From positions 150,001-214,000 of the forward strand of contig JAXDDX010000305.1 in NCBI GenBank assembly GCA_034670405.1: DNA of 64,000 nucleotides. The letters are read 5' to 3'. The notes under the pieces are model-generated. The model had not been told where the DNA came from. It searched no databases and worked only from the letters and a program-made list of their open reading frames with translations. This document shows positions 53,341 through 64,000 of this stretch, piece by piece. Position 1 is the stretch's first letter, and the number at the start of each line of letters is the position of its first letter. Source of the stretch: Hoplostethus atlanticus. Its lineage: Eukaryota > Chordata > Actinopteri > Trachichthyiformes > Trachichthyidae. Made by a program: the position numbers and the translations under genes.

Positions 53341-55380
53341 GCATCCTGTTTGAGAGTGTAACTATTGGCATGCTGAGCTCATGGTGTGATGTGACATGAT
53401 TACCTGTTAACCTGTAAGGAATTGATTATGGTGCTTAGAAGAGATTCAGTAGGCCTGGCAAGACGGACAGGATGAAAAGATGTATTGTTCGTAAGAGTGC
53501 TTCCTGTAAATCGGGGAAACGAGACGAGACGTAGTCCTTCCCTCAGAGCACCTTAGGGTGTCACCATGTGCCATGAAGGGCCGACCGGCTGCAGATTTTC
53601 ACTCCCAACCCAAGGTGACACCAGGTGGCTTCACCGACTGGCTGCTCCTCTGTTGAAGGTGTGTTATCCACATGAACACATCAGTCCTCTCGTCACTGCT
53701 CGCAAGCTATACTATAGCTATAGACACTATAGACTACAATGTTCCACTGCAACCATTTTGTGTTTGACATGAGTGGGAGGGGTGTAATGTTTGATGCTTT
53801 TAACAGAAACCTTGATTTATTATTGCAATAATAATATCAAATAAACTATGTGTAACGCTGCTCAAAGCCACGCTGCAAAGTTCTTCGTAGACATGAAACA
53901 AAGTCAGTCCAAAAAGCTTTTATTGGTAGGAGTACAAGTGCACAAGGAATTTGACTTTGTTTCCTACTTGCATGAAAGCGATTCTGATGTATTTGTTTTA
54001 ATCCCACTTGTTTTATACCCCCTGGAACCTGAACCAGGTAAAACAAATACTACATAAAAGCTGCAAACGTGAATCACCAGAAACCTTACTGCAGCATCCC
54101 TACACTGGTGCTGAAATCTGGAGTCTGGAGAGAGTTGGTAATCTGTCATGTGAAGCACCTAAACTCACTTACTGCTGACAAGCTGGCATACACACTGTTA
54201 AAACACTCAGAAACACAATGGAAAGTCTCTCATACACTGTTGAAACTAACAAATACACACTGCTGAAAAACTCTTGCACAGACTGACCAACTTTCAGTTA
54301 CACTACGAAAACAATGTCACTCAATAGTATCTGGCAGGCGTGACACATCCAGGGCAGAGTGGGGGGGTGGGTTTCCCCGGACGGTGAGAACATCTCCAAG
54401 TAGTTCTTCAAGACGACGGTTGTGTCTTGAACCTGTTTGTGATTTCAACAATGTCTTTGCAGATCAGAACTATTCATTTCAATGAGCTTTACATCAAACG
54501 CATTAGTACTTCCTGTTTGAGTCGGGCCCTTACTGTGCAATCAAATCAATAAGTAATGCAGTGTCGGTCAGCCCGATGTGCCCCGGGGTCCGGATCGGTG
54601 TCACCTGACCGGAGGGCGACCCGGCGTGGAATAAAGAAGGAATATTTCCTGCTTCAGTGGAGAATTGAACCCTGTGTTACACACGTGTTGGACTACTTTG
54701 CCGTTTGATGCTATGTAGTTATCTTTGTTCCTGAGACGTGTTGGGTGTCTAACATGGATCTAGTATCTATCTATCTAGTATCTTCAGAAATAAGGTTCAA
54801 TACCAGAATCACATCCCTGCCCTCCCTCAAGTCCTTCCAGTTGAGTTCAAGGTGGATTCACGAAGGACAACAAGCTTTCTACAAGACAAAAGACACGAGT
54901 TGAACCTTCTCGTGTTGGGACAAAACCTCCTGCTGAACTGAACTCCTGTGCTTGAAGGCCTTTCTAATGCCTACATGGTGTTAGCAGTCCCTAACCCCAG
55001 AAGAGACTTCACCCCCGCCTCCTCACCTCCCACACTGAACATGAATGAACATGAAATCAGATTTCCTTTGGTGTAGCAGAGTTCCTCTCACAGGGCACTT
55101 TACAGGGCACATTTTCTATCCAATATCCTAAACTATGTATTGTATTAGGCTACTCATGTCGTCCTGAGGTCCTGGTCCATTTATAATCTTCACATTAACC
55201 TCTAGGACCCCACGGTGCTCCTCACCAGCTACAAAGGGCTTGTAGTGCTTCTGTTAGTGAAGTTTACATCTGGTCAAATGTCCTCAACTCCATGGCTTCT
55301 CTTTAGTTCACTGTAGGTGATGTTGTATAGCTGGACACATTAAAACCTCACCTTCTGATTTGTGAATTCCCCACCACAGA
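53341..55380. other. intergenic, no gene seen
   Basis: About 2 kb. No convincing ORF, RNA gene or repeat recognised. Confidence 0.6.
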
Positions 55381-55719
55381 CCAGGGGCCTCGTTTATAAA
55401 GGTTGCTACCACAAAAAAGTGGCGTAAACGGGGTGAAATGTGCGTACGCTTCTTTCACAGCAAACGTTGGGATTTATAGAAAACTTCTATGCGGTAAAAG
55501 GTGCGTACTTCTACTCATCCTTTCACCAATGGGTAGAGCTTCCCTAGTTGATAGTGGGAGGAGACTGGGAGGAGTACACGCCGCACAATTCACCGCAGGT
55601 GGGTTTATAAAGATTATTTATATTATTATTATCTGGATATTTTCTTGCATTCTGAGGTTTGTGAGTATGCAATGTTTTAGGATGCAATCTACACTGAGTT
55701 TTATAAATGAGGCCCCTGG
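55381..55719. mobile_element. MITE-like element
   Basis: 339 bp with ends CCAGGGGCCTCGTTTATAAA and TTTATAAATGAGGCCCCTGG, one mismatch. This end sequence is common among fish MITEs; superfamily not fixed. Confidence 0.7.
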
Positions 55720-56148
55720 TTTCTCCAACAAGTCTGGACTGGTGTTTGACGACATACTTCCTAGACGTCGGTTGTGAAGTTATGAGGAAGTGGCAGCAGC
55801 CTCAGATCAAATGTAGACACAGCCAGGACTGAGGAAGGAGAATAAGCAGCGTCTGTCAATGTTTCCTCTGCAGACGAAGGTAGAAAGTCTCTCTGACTTG
55901 ATGTGGATGTGACTTCACCAGGTAAGGATCCTACCAGGAGACATTACACGTTTCAGGAATAAACTATGTAGAACTGCATTGTATTGTGTGAAGCTGGGCT
56001 CACACCACAACTTTTAAAATCCTAACCGATTTTGAAATCGGGTTGCATCACACACATGAGGAGAATCTTCACAGATGTTCTTCTCTCTAATCTCAAACAT
56101 GCACACACTACAAGATCTGAAAATAATGGTGCATTACACACTAAAGGA

Positions 56149-56327
56149 CAGAGTTCCTCAAATCTGGGCCTCGGGGTCCAGAGTGCTGCTGGTTTTCTCT
56201 CCTACCAGGAAGTTAATTGCATTCACCTGGCATCCCAGGTCTTAATCAGTCCCTGAATGGAAACTACCTGGCAGAATAGAAAACCAGCAGTACTCTGGAC
56301 CCCGAGGCCCGGATTTGAGGACCACTG
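56149..56327. mobile_element. hAT-type MITE
   Basis: 179 bp. Ends CAGAGTTCCTCAAATCTGGG and the partner CGGATTTGAGGACCACTG. Flanks CTAAAGGA (56141-56148) and CTATAGGA (56328-56335) are an 8-bp target duplication with one difference, typical of hAT elements. Confidence 0.8.
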
Positions 56328-56339
56328 CTATAGGATATT

Positions 56340-57268
56340 ACTAAGAGGAGCATGAATGCACCGCCTCACGTGATCTCACGTGATCTCATGGGGAAGTAGC
56401 TGTAAACAAAACAGACTGACATGATGAAACCGGTACAACTTGCTTCACTAATGCTTTGCAGTGAGAAAGCATCACTGTATCTCCTCAAATGCCCCTATAT
56501 TGCAACACGTACGGTAAAAGACGTTTCATTCGTTCCCGCCCACTCTAAGACATTAGGTCAAATAAAGCAGAGACATAAAGCAGGCAAACATAAAACGGGA
56601 AGAATATTTACATTTTAATCCAATCAGAGGACAGAATCAAATGCATCCAGTGTACATTGCAACCAATAAAATAGTTTCAATGCTGTGACGTGTGTTACCT
56701 TGTTTACAGTCTGTTTGAGCCATTAAACTAACTAACCTTCACTAGCAATATTGCAAATATGCTTCTGCAAACATGTCAAAAGAACCAGTGGATTAGAAAA
56801 TACAGTCAAACAAACTGAACCTCAACGTTAATAATGTGACATCCCTGACGTCCACAGCTCCGTTGGAGCCTGGCCCTCCACTAGAACCAGCGCAGCCAGA
56901 AGAACCCCAAAGCAGCAGCCCTGTGCCGCTGAGACTGTCAACCCGCCGGCATTGAACCGAGACAGGCTAGCGCTGGCTCCGACTGCCTGGAGGGTTGTTG
57001 TCGGGACATAGAGACGGGTAAAGCTGCACAGATAATTCTAGACAAAAGGAGACCGCTAGATCGTTTGGCCCCGGAGAAAGTACTTTAATGCAGATTGGTA
57101 CAAAATAGAGAGTGGTTCATTCTTTGCTGCTGTCAAACAGTTTGTAACTTTCTCCAAATGTGGAGATGACGGCGTCCGCCAGCCTGTGGTGCAAGCAAGC
57201 TATAGTTACTCCGCAGAAGTTGAGTGGGAGTCTCCGGTCTATCTACCGCTACACACACACACACACAG

Positions 57269-57309
<41 letters not shown>

Positions 57310-58240
57310 GGCTTTTTTTAGTGGAGGTCTATGGAGAATTCAGCCATATATACGAATGCCATAAATAAAGGGAGAGATTGAAATTGGTTGTTTCCATCCT
57401 GTAAATTGATTGGCTGAAAGCTGTTCTACAGTGACTGTAAATCCCATACAGTAACAGTTAATGCGTCTCCTAGCAACAAGATACTTTCTTATTTCAATGA
57501 ATTTGTTAAATAAAAATAATTTCGAAAATAAAATAATATTTTGTCATCAAATAATTATTTCTATAAGTTGTAACCGTTTTCTAAAAGCAATATGGTCAAT
57601 AGCAACGCTCTGAACCGTGACTGTATCCCCGATACAGCCTACATCATTTTATATTTTTTATTTTCTATTAACGTTAGACTTTATGTCTGATAGTGTGGTA
57701 TAGGGTAATAGAGCTGAACATTAGGATGGCGGAACCTTGTTTGAAAATCATTGCTTTTCAGTCGGATCAGTGTTACGGGAACACCGATTAAGCTTCAACT
57801 GTGGTTCAGCCTGATATCGTTTCGAAGCATAAGTTGCCACAGCAACTCAGCTTGAACTATGCTGAGCTTGCTTTGTGGAACCGAATAAACCTGAAAATGA
57901 GCCAGACTAAGTGAAATAAGCCTGGATAAGTGGTAAACTCGCTTTGTGGAACACCCCTCCGGTGTTTCCTCCACTCAGTGTGTATGTGACATGTTACTAC
58001 GAATCAGGGAGGGTTCACTTTGTCTTCATTGACTTCCACAGTAAAGTCAGAGAGGAGAAAGAGCACTAAAAGCTCTCCCTTGTGTTTTCACATGTAGTGA
58101 TGAAGGAGGATCATTTATGTTTCCTTTGAACCCCCAGGAGGAATCAAACATCATCCATAAGTGACTCTGGTAATCCACCCTAAGATCCCATGAAGAAGTA
58201 GTGAAGGGTCCTGGTACCAGACGTCCTACCAAGACAGGTA
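56340..58240. other. intergenic, no gene seen
   Basis: CA repeats at about 57251-57301; nothing coding recognised. Confidence 0.6.
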
Positions 58241-59046
58241 CAAGGTTTTTTCTTACCAGGTTCAGAAAACTGATTTTGAAAACATGAATTTAAGACTGAT
58301 AGCTTGATGGAATGAGAACCGTCTGGGAAGTTGATTAATACTAGGGGACAGTCAGTAGCCCTGTCAGTAGCCCCGTCAGTAGCCCTGTCTGTAGCCCTGT
58401 CAGTAGCACCCAGAGAGACCACAGGAAATGCATTATTGTCTATTGTGTCTGCTCTTGTCTCTCGCTGCTTTGCTGTCTTTGACTTGAGAAAGGCAGTGAG
58501 TGAACTTCGGCCTCTGTTTCCTGTTTCCTGTGTTCTAGACTTGTTTATCTTGTTGTGTTGTATCATTGACTAGCTCGATCTAGGCAGGGTCATCTCTGTG
58601 AAGTCCTTTGAGATATGTTTTGTGATGAAGGGCGACATCAATAACCATGTGAATGTAACTGTTGAAATAGGATCAAAACGTTGCCTAGGTGTTTTTGACG
58701 CTCATCCCAGTTATTGGCAGCAGGATGCAACCCAAGTGAAAAACAACATTTAAAAGTTGACAGAAATAAAGGGAATGACCCTGTTCTCTGACCTCGCTGA
58801 AGAAATGCATTTGTACCAGTACTGTGTGTTTGTAACGAAGGGGTAGATGTGATTAGACAACAGAACAAACACTGATAATTACATTATTGATTACCTTGAC
58901 ACTGGTATGGATGAGATGAATCTTCATTCGTTAAGCATCCTGGTGGGGAAATCGTATAATTGACCTTTGAGGAAGGTTTTGATGGAGATCAACAGGAATG
59001 ATCTAGTGCAGAGTTTGTCAAACACCAGCTTGAAACCCAAAGGTGA
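58240..59046 (+). pseudogene. decayed duplicate of the PYD locus
   Basis: Parallels 60480-61436 in order: GATTTTGAAAAC, AAGACTGATAGCTTGATG, AATGTAACTGTTGAAATAG, CTGACCTCGCTGAAG, and finally the end of the PYD exon (AGTTTGTCAAACACCAGCTT) with its donor at about 59043. The acceptor, start codon and about the first 67 codons of the PYD exon are deleted; the break lies near 58971. A 15-bp repeat GTCAGTAGCCCTGTC has expanded at 58349-58410. Confidence 0.8.
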
Positions 59047-59049
59047 GTT

Positions 59050-60480
59050 GGAACTGTTGAAACAATGGAACTGACACATGATGCTGTCATGCATCTGATG
59101 AAACTATCTATTATACAACACTTTATATGATCAATGTATAGAGTGAGCTGTACTGTAGTCTGTAGTCAGCCTGCATCCAGACGAGTCTGTGATTATTGAA
59201 GGTTTTATGTTCTGCAGAACAGAAAAATGTTTGCACAGGTCTCAATTTTTTAGCAATTTCAAAGTACTAGGCTATGTGTCAGGCTGATTCTGTTCTACAA
59301 AACGATCAGTAACTGAGTAGTGAAACTGAGAAAAGTCTCTCTGATCTCATGACAAAGTTCTTGTTTATCCAAAGGTGGATTCCAGATCATTTATTAACAT
59401 TTATGGGTTCATTTCTGTTGATATGAAATCTAAACCATAATTCATGACCTTTAAACACATAAAAAGTAGTAGTTGCGTGTAGGGCAGACTCCCATCCACT
59501 GCTACTGGGCTAGTTAGCTAGTTAGATATTGAAGCGCCTCATCTCTCAAACAGCTCTGCTCTGTGCTCAGTCCTGTTGACGAGGTCAGGAAACAGGAAAC
59601 AAGTGTGTTGTGGTTCTCAGCCTTCCGTCTTCACAATCACTAAATGATATCAAGCATGTTCATCTTGGTGTTACACGGAAATATATGATGACCTGTCGGT
59701 GGACCTGATCATCTCCCCCTCTATATATTGTTGGATTGTAGAAATGAAAACACAGAAACTGATTTAGTTCTGCTGTTTCTATTCCAAAGATAAAGTTGAA
59801 CAGAGTCACGTGACATTTGATTTCTTTTCTACATGAGGTTGTTAGATTCATGATTTCTATGTAACAGTGAATGTCTCCTACCTTTCTACTGTGTCCCTGC
59901 ACAAACCGTGTGAAGTTTACCGACGCTCTTTTCCCTTAGTCCAACGTTATCAGCTGTGACCAACAGCTGGTGTAAGTCAAAATAAAAAACCCTCCTCTGC
60001 CATATAGAGCCACAAGATCCAGAGATACAACACCTGTAAGTTTATCTGGTAGCCACACAGACCCTTGACACTCGATTTGACCTCTTTGGGAACCTTCTTA
60101 ACCGATCCTAACTCAAGTACACACATCAGATCTGGATGTCCCACCCAAATAAACTAGGATGCACTCTGTATACGCTGCTTGCCCAAACTTGGCATCTATT
60201 GCAGCCCGACCGTCCTGGTAGGGGGATCCCTCTCTGAGGGAATATGTTGAGACTAAAGGAATTAATAGAAATCAGTTGGTTGAAACGCTGTAATGGTGAG
60301 ATCTAGTTCCTCATATCTGACTTCCACTGTGGTTAACAGTCTTTAACAGTGTTTGTACAGGGTATGTGTAATACTCTGACAGCAGATCATCTTGTTAACC
60401 AAACACAAAGAGATGACACTGTGAAGTCAATATGTCATTTTATAAATCACATCCACCCAAAGATGTTTGTTTTCCCTTAG
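59050..60480. other. gap between PYD relic and PYD locus, possible promoter and 5' exon
   Basis: Mostly unrecognised. At 59978-60040 an A/T-rich box is followed by GATACAACACCT and a strong donor GTAAGT (about 60033), which could be the promoter and a noncoding first exon of the PYD gene. This is inference from spacing and the donor only. Confidence 0.3.
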
Positions 60481-60630
60481 TAGGACGAGAAAAATGATTT
60501 TGAAAACTGTGTTCTTTAGACTGAGAGCTTGATGAAATCAGCAGTTAGGTTGGGAAATGCTCAGTTAATACTAAAGGACAGGTCAGCTGTCACTAGTCTT
60601 GAACCCAGGGAGACCCACAGGAAATGACCA

Positions 60631-60981
60631 GTGATAGCACTTATCCTTTTTGATTGTAGTGAACTATCATCTCTTATGGCTGCACTTCTCTCTCTTGCTG
60701 CTTTGCTGTTCTGTGACTCAGGAGAAAAGCAGGAAGTGAATGTAACTGTTGAAATAGATGGGATGAAAACATGGACTCACACATTCTTGGTCACTCATTC
60801 CAGTTTCTGGCTGCAGGATGATGGAAAGAGTTACAGCCAAGTGAAAACAAAGATATTAGAAGTTCTCAGAAATAAAAGGAATGTTAAAGAGAAAAAAGGG
60901 AATCTGACCTCGCTGAAGGAATTCAAACTTATCTACGTACTGTGTGTTTGTAGTGAAGGGGTAGATATGATTAGACATTAG
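60631..60981 (+). other. unrecognised open frame upstream of the PYD exon
   Basis: 116 open codons. From an internal ATG at 60676 it reads MAALLSLAALLFCDSG, signal-peptide-like, then a polar part with VNVTVEIDGMKTWTHTF. No family recognised. The duplicate at 58440-58860 has lost this frame, which argues against strong selection. It may be intron or 5' leader of the PYD gene. Confidence 0.2.
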
Positions 60982-61150
60982 AACAAACATTACCAATTAC
61001 CAGTTACCTTGTGTGGTCTGGATGGTCAAGTCATCTTACAATACCCACATGTCTAAAACACTGGAGGAGATGAATCTTTAACCATAGTGGAGAAATTCAA
61101 TCATTGACCTTTGAGTTGAAAGTTTCCTCTGATCTTACCAGGGAGCAACG

Positions 61151-61430
61151 ATGGCGGCTCCTAAACAGCAGCTCTTGAGAACACTGGAGGATTTGAAAGA
61201 AGAAGAGTTCAAGAAGTTCAAGTGGTTCCTGCAGCAGGCTGACATCCTGGAAGACTACCCAGCCATCCCAACATGTCGGCTGGAGAAGGCAGACAGGCCT
61301 GACACAGTGGATCAGATGGTGAAGATCTATGGTCTTCCTGGAGCTGTGGAGGTGACCAGGAAGGTTTTGATGGAGATCAACAGGAATGATCTAGTGGAGA
61401 GTTTGTCAAACACCAGCTTGAAACCCAAAG
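61151..61430 (+). CDS. pyrin-domain (PYD) exon
   Basis: Starts at ATG 61151, nine bases after acceptor gatcttaccag. Encodes 93 residues plus one base: LLRTLEDLKEEEFKKFKWFL, a loop, then RLEKADRPDTVDQMVKIYG and KVLMEINRNDLVESLS. This is a full six-helix PYD (PAAD/DAPIN) of the style in fish NLR proteins. PYDs join by homotypic contacts in inflammasome assembly. Donor gtgagt, phase 1. Confidence 0.92.
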
Positions 61431-61721
61431 GTGAGTCGTGGGATGAAACAAATAGGGACATCTCGGTGCAACCTCCAAAAATGTTGTGGAAAATTGCCTT
61501 GAAGTCAGAAATCTCAAAATAACACACAAAACACTGATAGGTTGAAGTATAAAATATATTGTATACAAATATATTGGAGAGAGTAACCTCGTCACAGGTC
61601 CCACAGGAAGTCAAAATCTCTCTATGCTCTCTCTCCCTGACAGTCAGCTCACTACAATCTTTATAGTTTCTTTGGAAACAAAGAAGTCTCTCATGATTGG
61701 TTCTCCATGCTAAGACCATAG

Positions 61722-62778
61722 GTATGGGGTCAGTTAACTCTCAATATTCACAAATAAATACAACACGATTCACAAATATATATTGTGATTTATATATAAA
61801 TGACTCTGTTCACAAATATATTTTTCAATGCACACACAAATACGTCTTGTTTTATATAAATGTAAAACAAATCCACAAATATACTCAGTTAAAAACAGCT
61901 GCAGTGTTCATTTAAAACATATTTCAATGTTGTGACATTTATATACAGATTGTCGAATCTGCGTTTAGAAACCTCCAGACGAGTTGTGAACCTCGTTACA
62001 TTTGTGTGTGGATTTTTGAGAGTTTCCTGACGTGGTTAGATTCACAAATGCATTTTTTCTAAAGGGCCTTTCTCTGCAGCCTATCAGACGTCTCTTTCCA
62101 TTTCAACCAATCACACCAGCGTGTGATTTCAATGCTGCGTTCAATGTCCCTAATCCCGACGAGTTTGCCGTCCGGTAGCAGTACTCCAAGTGTAAATTAA
62201 ACATAACACGTTTAGTCAATAATCCCCTTGTTGTTCCTGATTGAATACATTTGAATTGTGATCGTCTGATTTTGCTAACAATGTTTTATTTACACAGCTA
62301 GAAAAGTTAGCTAGGTAATATTTGAACCATGTTAGGTCATTTTCGCACTAGCACCGCCAAGACAATCTCGATCTGAAACACAGAGCAGTAGTCTATTTGA
62401 GTTGCGTCAGGATTGTCCACTATTGCCTGCTGTTTGAGGAGCAAGAGGATGAAGAGAGAAGATGAAGAGATCAAACCAAAGACTAAATGTAGAAGAGGCT
62501 TTGGCATTGTTTCATGAACTGGGTGAAGGAATCTGATGGTGGACATGGCAGTATGGTTCCCAGTCACAACACAGGGGGCGGAGTCCAGTCGAAGACTGCA
62601 GCGGTTTTTAACTGAGTATATTTGTGGATTTGTTTTACATTTATATAAAACGAGACGTATTTGTGTGTGCATTGAAAAATATATTTGTAAACAGAGACAT
62701 TTATATATAAATAGCAAAATATATTTGTGAATCATGTTGTATTTATTTGTGAATATTGAGAGTTAACTGACCCCATAC
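61722..62778. mobile_element. fold-back DNA element with about 185-bp terminal inverted repeats
   Basis: Left arm 61722-61905 begins GTATGGGGTCAGTTAACTCT; right arm about 62597-62778 ends AGAGTTAACTGACCCCATAC. Arms match over almost their whole length with a few differences. The middle (about 690 bp) has no transposase. Superfamily and target duplication not resolved. Confidence 0.9.
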
Positions 62779-62967
62779 ATGTGGTGCATGGTGCAGATTT
62801 CTGACTTCCTTGAAAGGCCTCACTGGCTGGTTGTGCTATACTTAGGTACATGTTAGTAGCATACATGTCACATGTCTGTCACAGGTAACAACACAGTATC
62901 AGTACAACCAGACACAACATGATAAATGATAAATACTAGCATTCTGTGGTAATTTACTTTCACAATC

Positions 62968-63172
62968 ACCATGATAGATAGATCACCATGATGGATAGAT
63001 CACCATGATAGATAGATCACCATGATGGATAGATCACCATGATAGATGATAGATAGATCACCATGATAAATAGATAACCATGATGGATAGATCACCATGA
63101 TGGCTAGATCACCATGATAAATAGATCACCATGATGGATAGATCACCATGATGGATAGATCACCATGATTGA
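62968..63172. repeat. 17-bp tandem repeat
   Basis: About 12 copies of GATAGATCACCATGATG with small variants. Confidence 0.92.
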
Positions 63173-63447
63173 TATTTGATCAGCACTGACCACATTATCC
63201 TTCTCTTATTTCCATTGACTGAATGCTCATTGTATGTTCTACCTAGCTTAAAGGCTTAACCACAGCTATTTAAAACAATAGTAATGATCATAGTTCTTGG
63301 TCAAATACACTGAAGGCCTTTCTGAAAGCCTCTTATGAGAGAAACAGAAGAAATAGTGATGAAAACAACCATCTATAGGTCATATTTGTTTAGTTAATGG
63401 CTCTGTTACTGTGTAAGTCATAATATTGACGTGCTCCATTTTTTTAG

Positions 63448-63593
63448 ATGCACCATTGAAATACGTTGGCCCAACTCCCCATGTAAATCCTGAGGTGCCT
63501 GAAAAGACCCCATCAACATCTATACACCTTGGTGATAGTGCCCCCTGCAGCCTGCCATCTACCTCATCTGAAGGTGCTGCATTATCAGGTTGA
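63448..63593 (+). CDS. probable second exon of the PYD gene
   Basis: Acceptor tttttttag; joined to the PYD exon in frame it reads DAPLKYVGPTPHVNPEVP, then a Ser/Pro-rich linker ending EGAALSG and TGA 63591-63593. Read as terminal exon, the protein is 141 residues, a PYD with a linker. Alternatively the weak donor gttgac at 63589 leads to further exons (NACHT or CARD) beyond the window. I cannot decide between them. Confidence 0.6.
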
Positions 63594-64000
63594 CCTGTCA
63601 TAGCTGTACACGAGATAGGCTTGTTTGATTTAGAGACCAGGTTACCACAGTTTGAAGGCTTATGAGGTTGTACACCTATAGCTGTCGCTGTGGTTCCTGT
63701 TTATAGTATGGGAGTTAGCAATCCTCTCTGAGTATCATTTTCATAATGGCTTGCTCCATGAAAGATGTACAGTACTGTGCAAAAGTCTTAGGCACCCTAG
63801 ATTTCTTTAATATAACTTTGGTCTTTATGCATTAGTTATTAGTACTTTTTAGTAATCTTTTGATATTTAGAAACTTTTAATTTCATTATTATTTCTTCGC
63901 TTTATGGATTTTCTTTTTATATGTGCCTAAAGACAACATCAACTGTGGCTGCAACTATGTGGGCCAGATTAGCACCTGGTTGCTGAAAACTTTCCATTGA
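63594..64000. other. 3' end of window, no gene seen
   Basis: About 0.4 kb after the possible PYD-gene stop. GTACAGTACTGTGCAAAAGT at about 63768-63787 resembles the end of a Tc1-like fish transposon, but too little is visible to call it. Confidence 0.4.

Larger units (their letters stand above)
61431..63447. other. intron of the PYD gene
   Basis: 2.0 kb, half of it a long-inverted-repeat element (61722-62778); a 17-bp tandem repeat lies at 62968-63172. Confidence 0.7.

Noticed and set aside
52788..53371. Minus-strand open frames over ISG12 exon 3 and the 21-bp repeat
   Set aside because: They are antisense shadows of the GC-rich ISG12 exon and of the minisatellite.
58047..58573. Open frames over the PYD-locus relic
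   Set aside because: They follow an expanded 15-bp repeat and do not match the intact copy's frame.

Overview
The window is vertebrate nuclear DNA, almost certainly from a teleost fish. It has spliced genes with GT-AG introns, very dense CA/GT and CT microsatellites, minisatellites, LINE fragments, tRNA-derived SINEs and inverted-repeat DNA elements of fish type. No bacterial operon, CRISPR array or viral genome is visible.

Positions 1-41851 are filled by one plus-strand gene, a TANC family member that best fits TANC2 (tanc2a or tanc2b). I could follow 28 coding exons from an ATG at 166 to a stop at 41849-41851. The exons add up to 6,008 nt. The reading frame breaks twice, each time by one surplus G in a G run: eight G at 13479-13486 in exon 5 and five G at 41185-41189 in exon 28. 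Discounting these two bases gives 2,001 codons plus a stop, about the length of mammalian TANC2 as I recall it. In order the protein has a Ser/Pro-rich N-terminus, a STAND-type P-loop NTPase region (exons 7-16), an ankyrin-repeat block (exons 17-24), TPR repeats (exons 25-28) and a low-complexity tail ending in a PDZ ligand (ESNV). TANC proteins are postsynaptic scaffolds.

The introns hold most of the oddities. Intron 2 has a 28-bp-type minisatellite rich in DR5 AGGTCA half-sites. Intron 3 has nearly 5 kb of a 33-bp minisatellite carrying a 14-bp palindrome, and a 2.6-kb tandem duplication that copies the start of exon 4. Intron 5 has a decayed Tx1/L1-type LINE. Intron 21 has a LINE fragment in which the reverse-transcriptase YADD motif is tandemly amplified. 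Intron 23 has a perfect 50-bp palindrome and MITE-like elements. Intron 24 has a 5'-truncated L1 with a 16-bp target-site duplication. Eleven of 27 introns start with CA repeats close to the donor, and intron 25 is an AC/GT-paired mini-intron.

From 41852 to about 48100 is 3' flank and intergenic DNA, with a 41-bp minisatellite, a second copy of a dispersed repeat and a Gag-like fragment. Positions 48136-53340 hold a three-exon ISG12 (IFI27/IFI6)-type gene whose 4.1-kb second intron is filled with transposon and SINE debris. From about 58200 to the end is a pyrin-domain (PYD) locus: a decayed duplicate relic, then an intact PYD exon at 61151-61430 and a likely second exon at 63448, split by a 1.06-kb element with long terminal inverted repeats. 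A neuronal scaffold gene is thus followed by innate-immunity genes.
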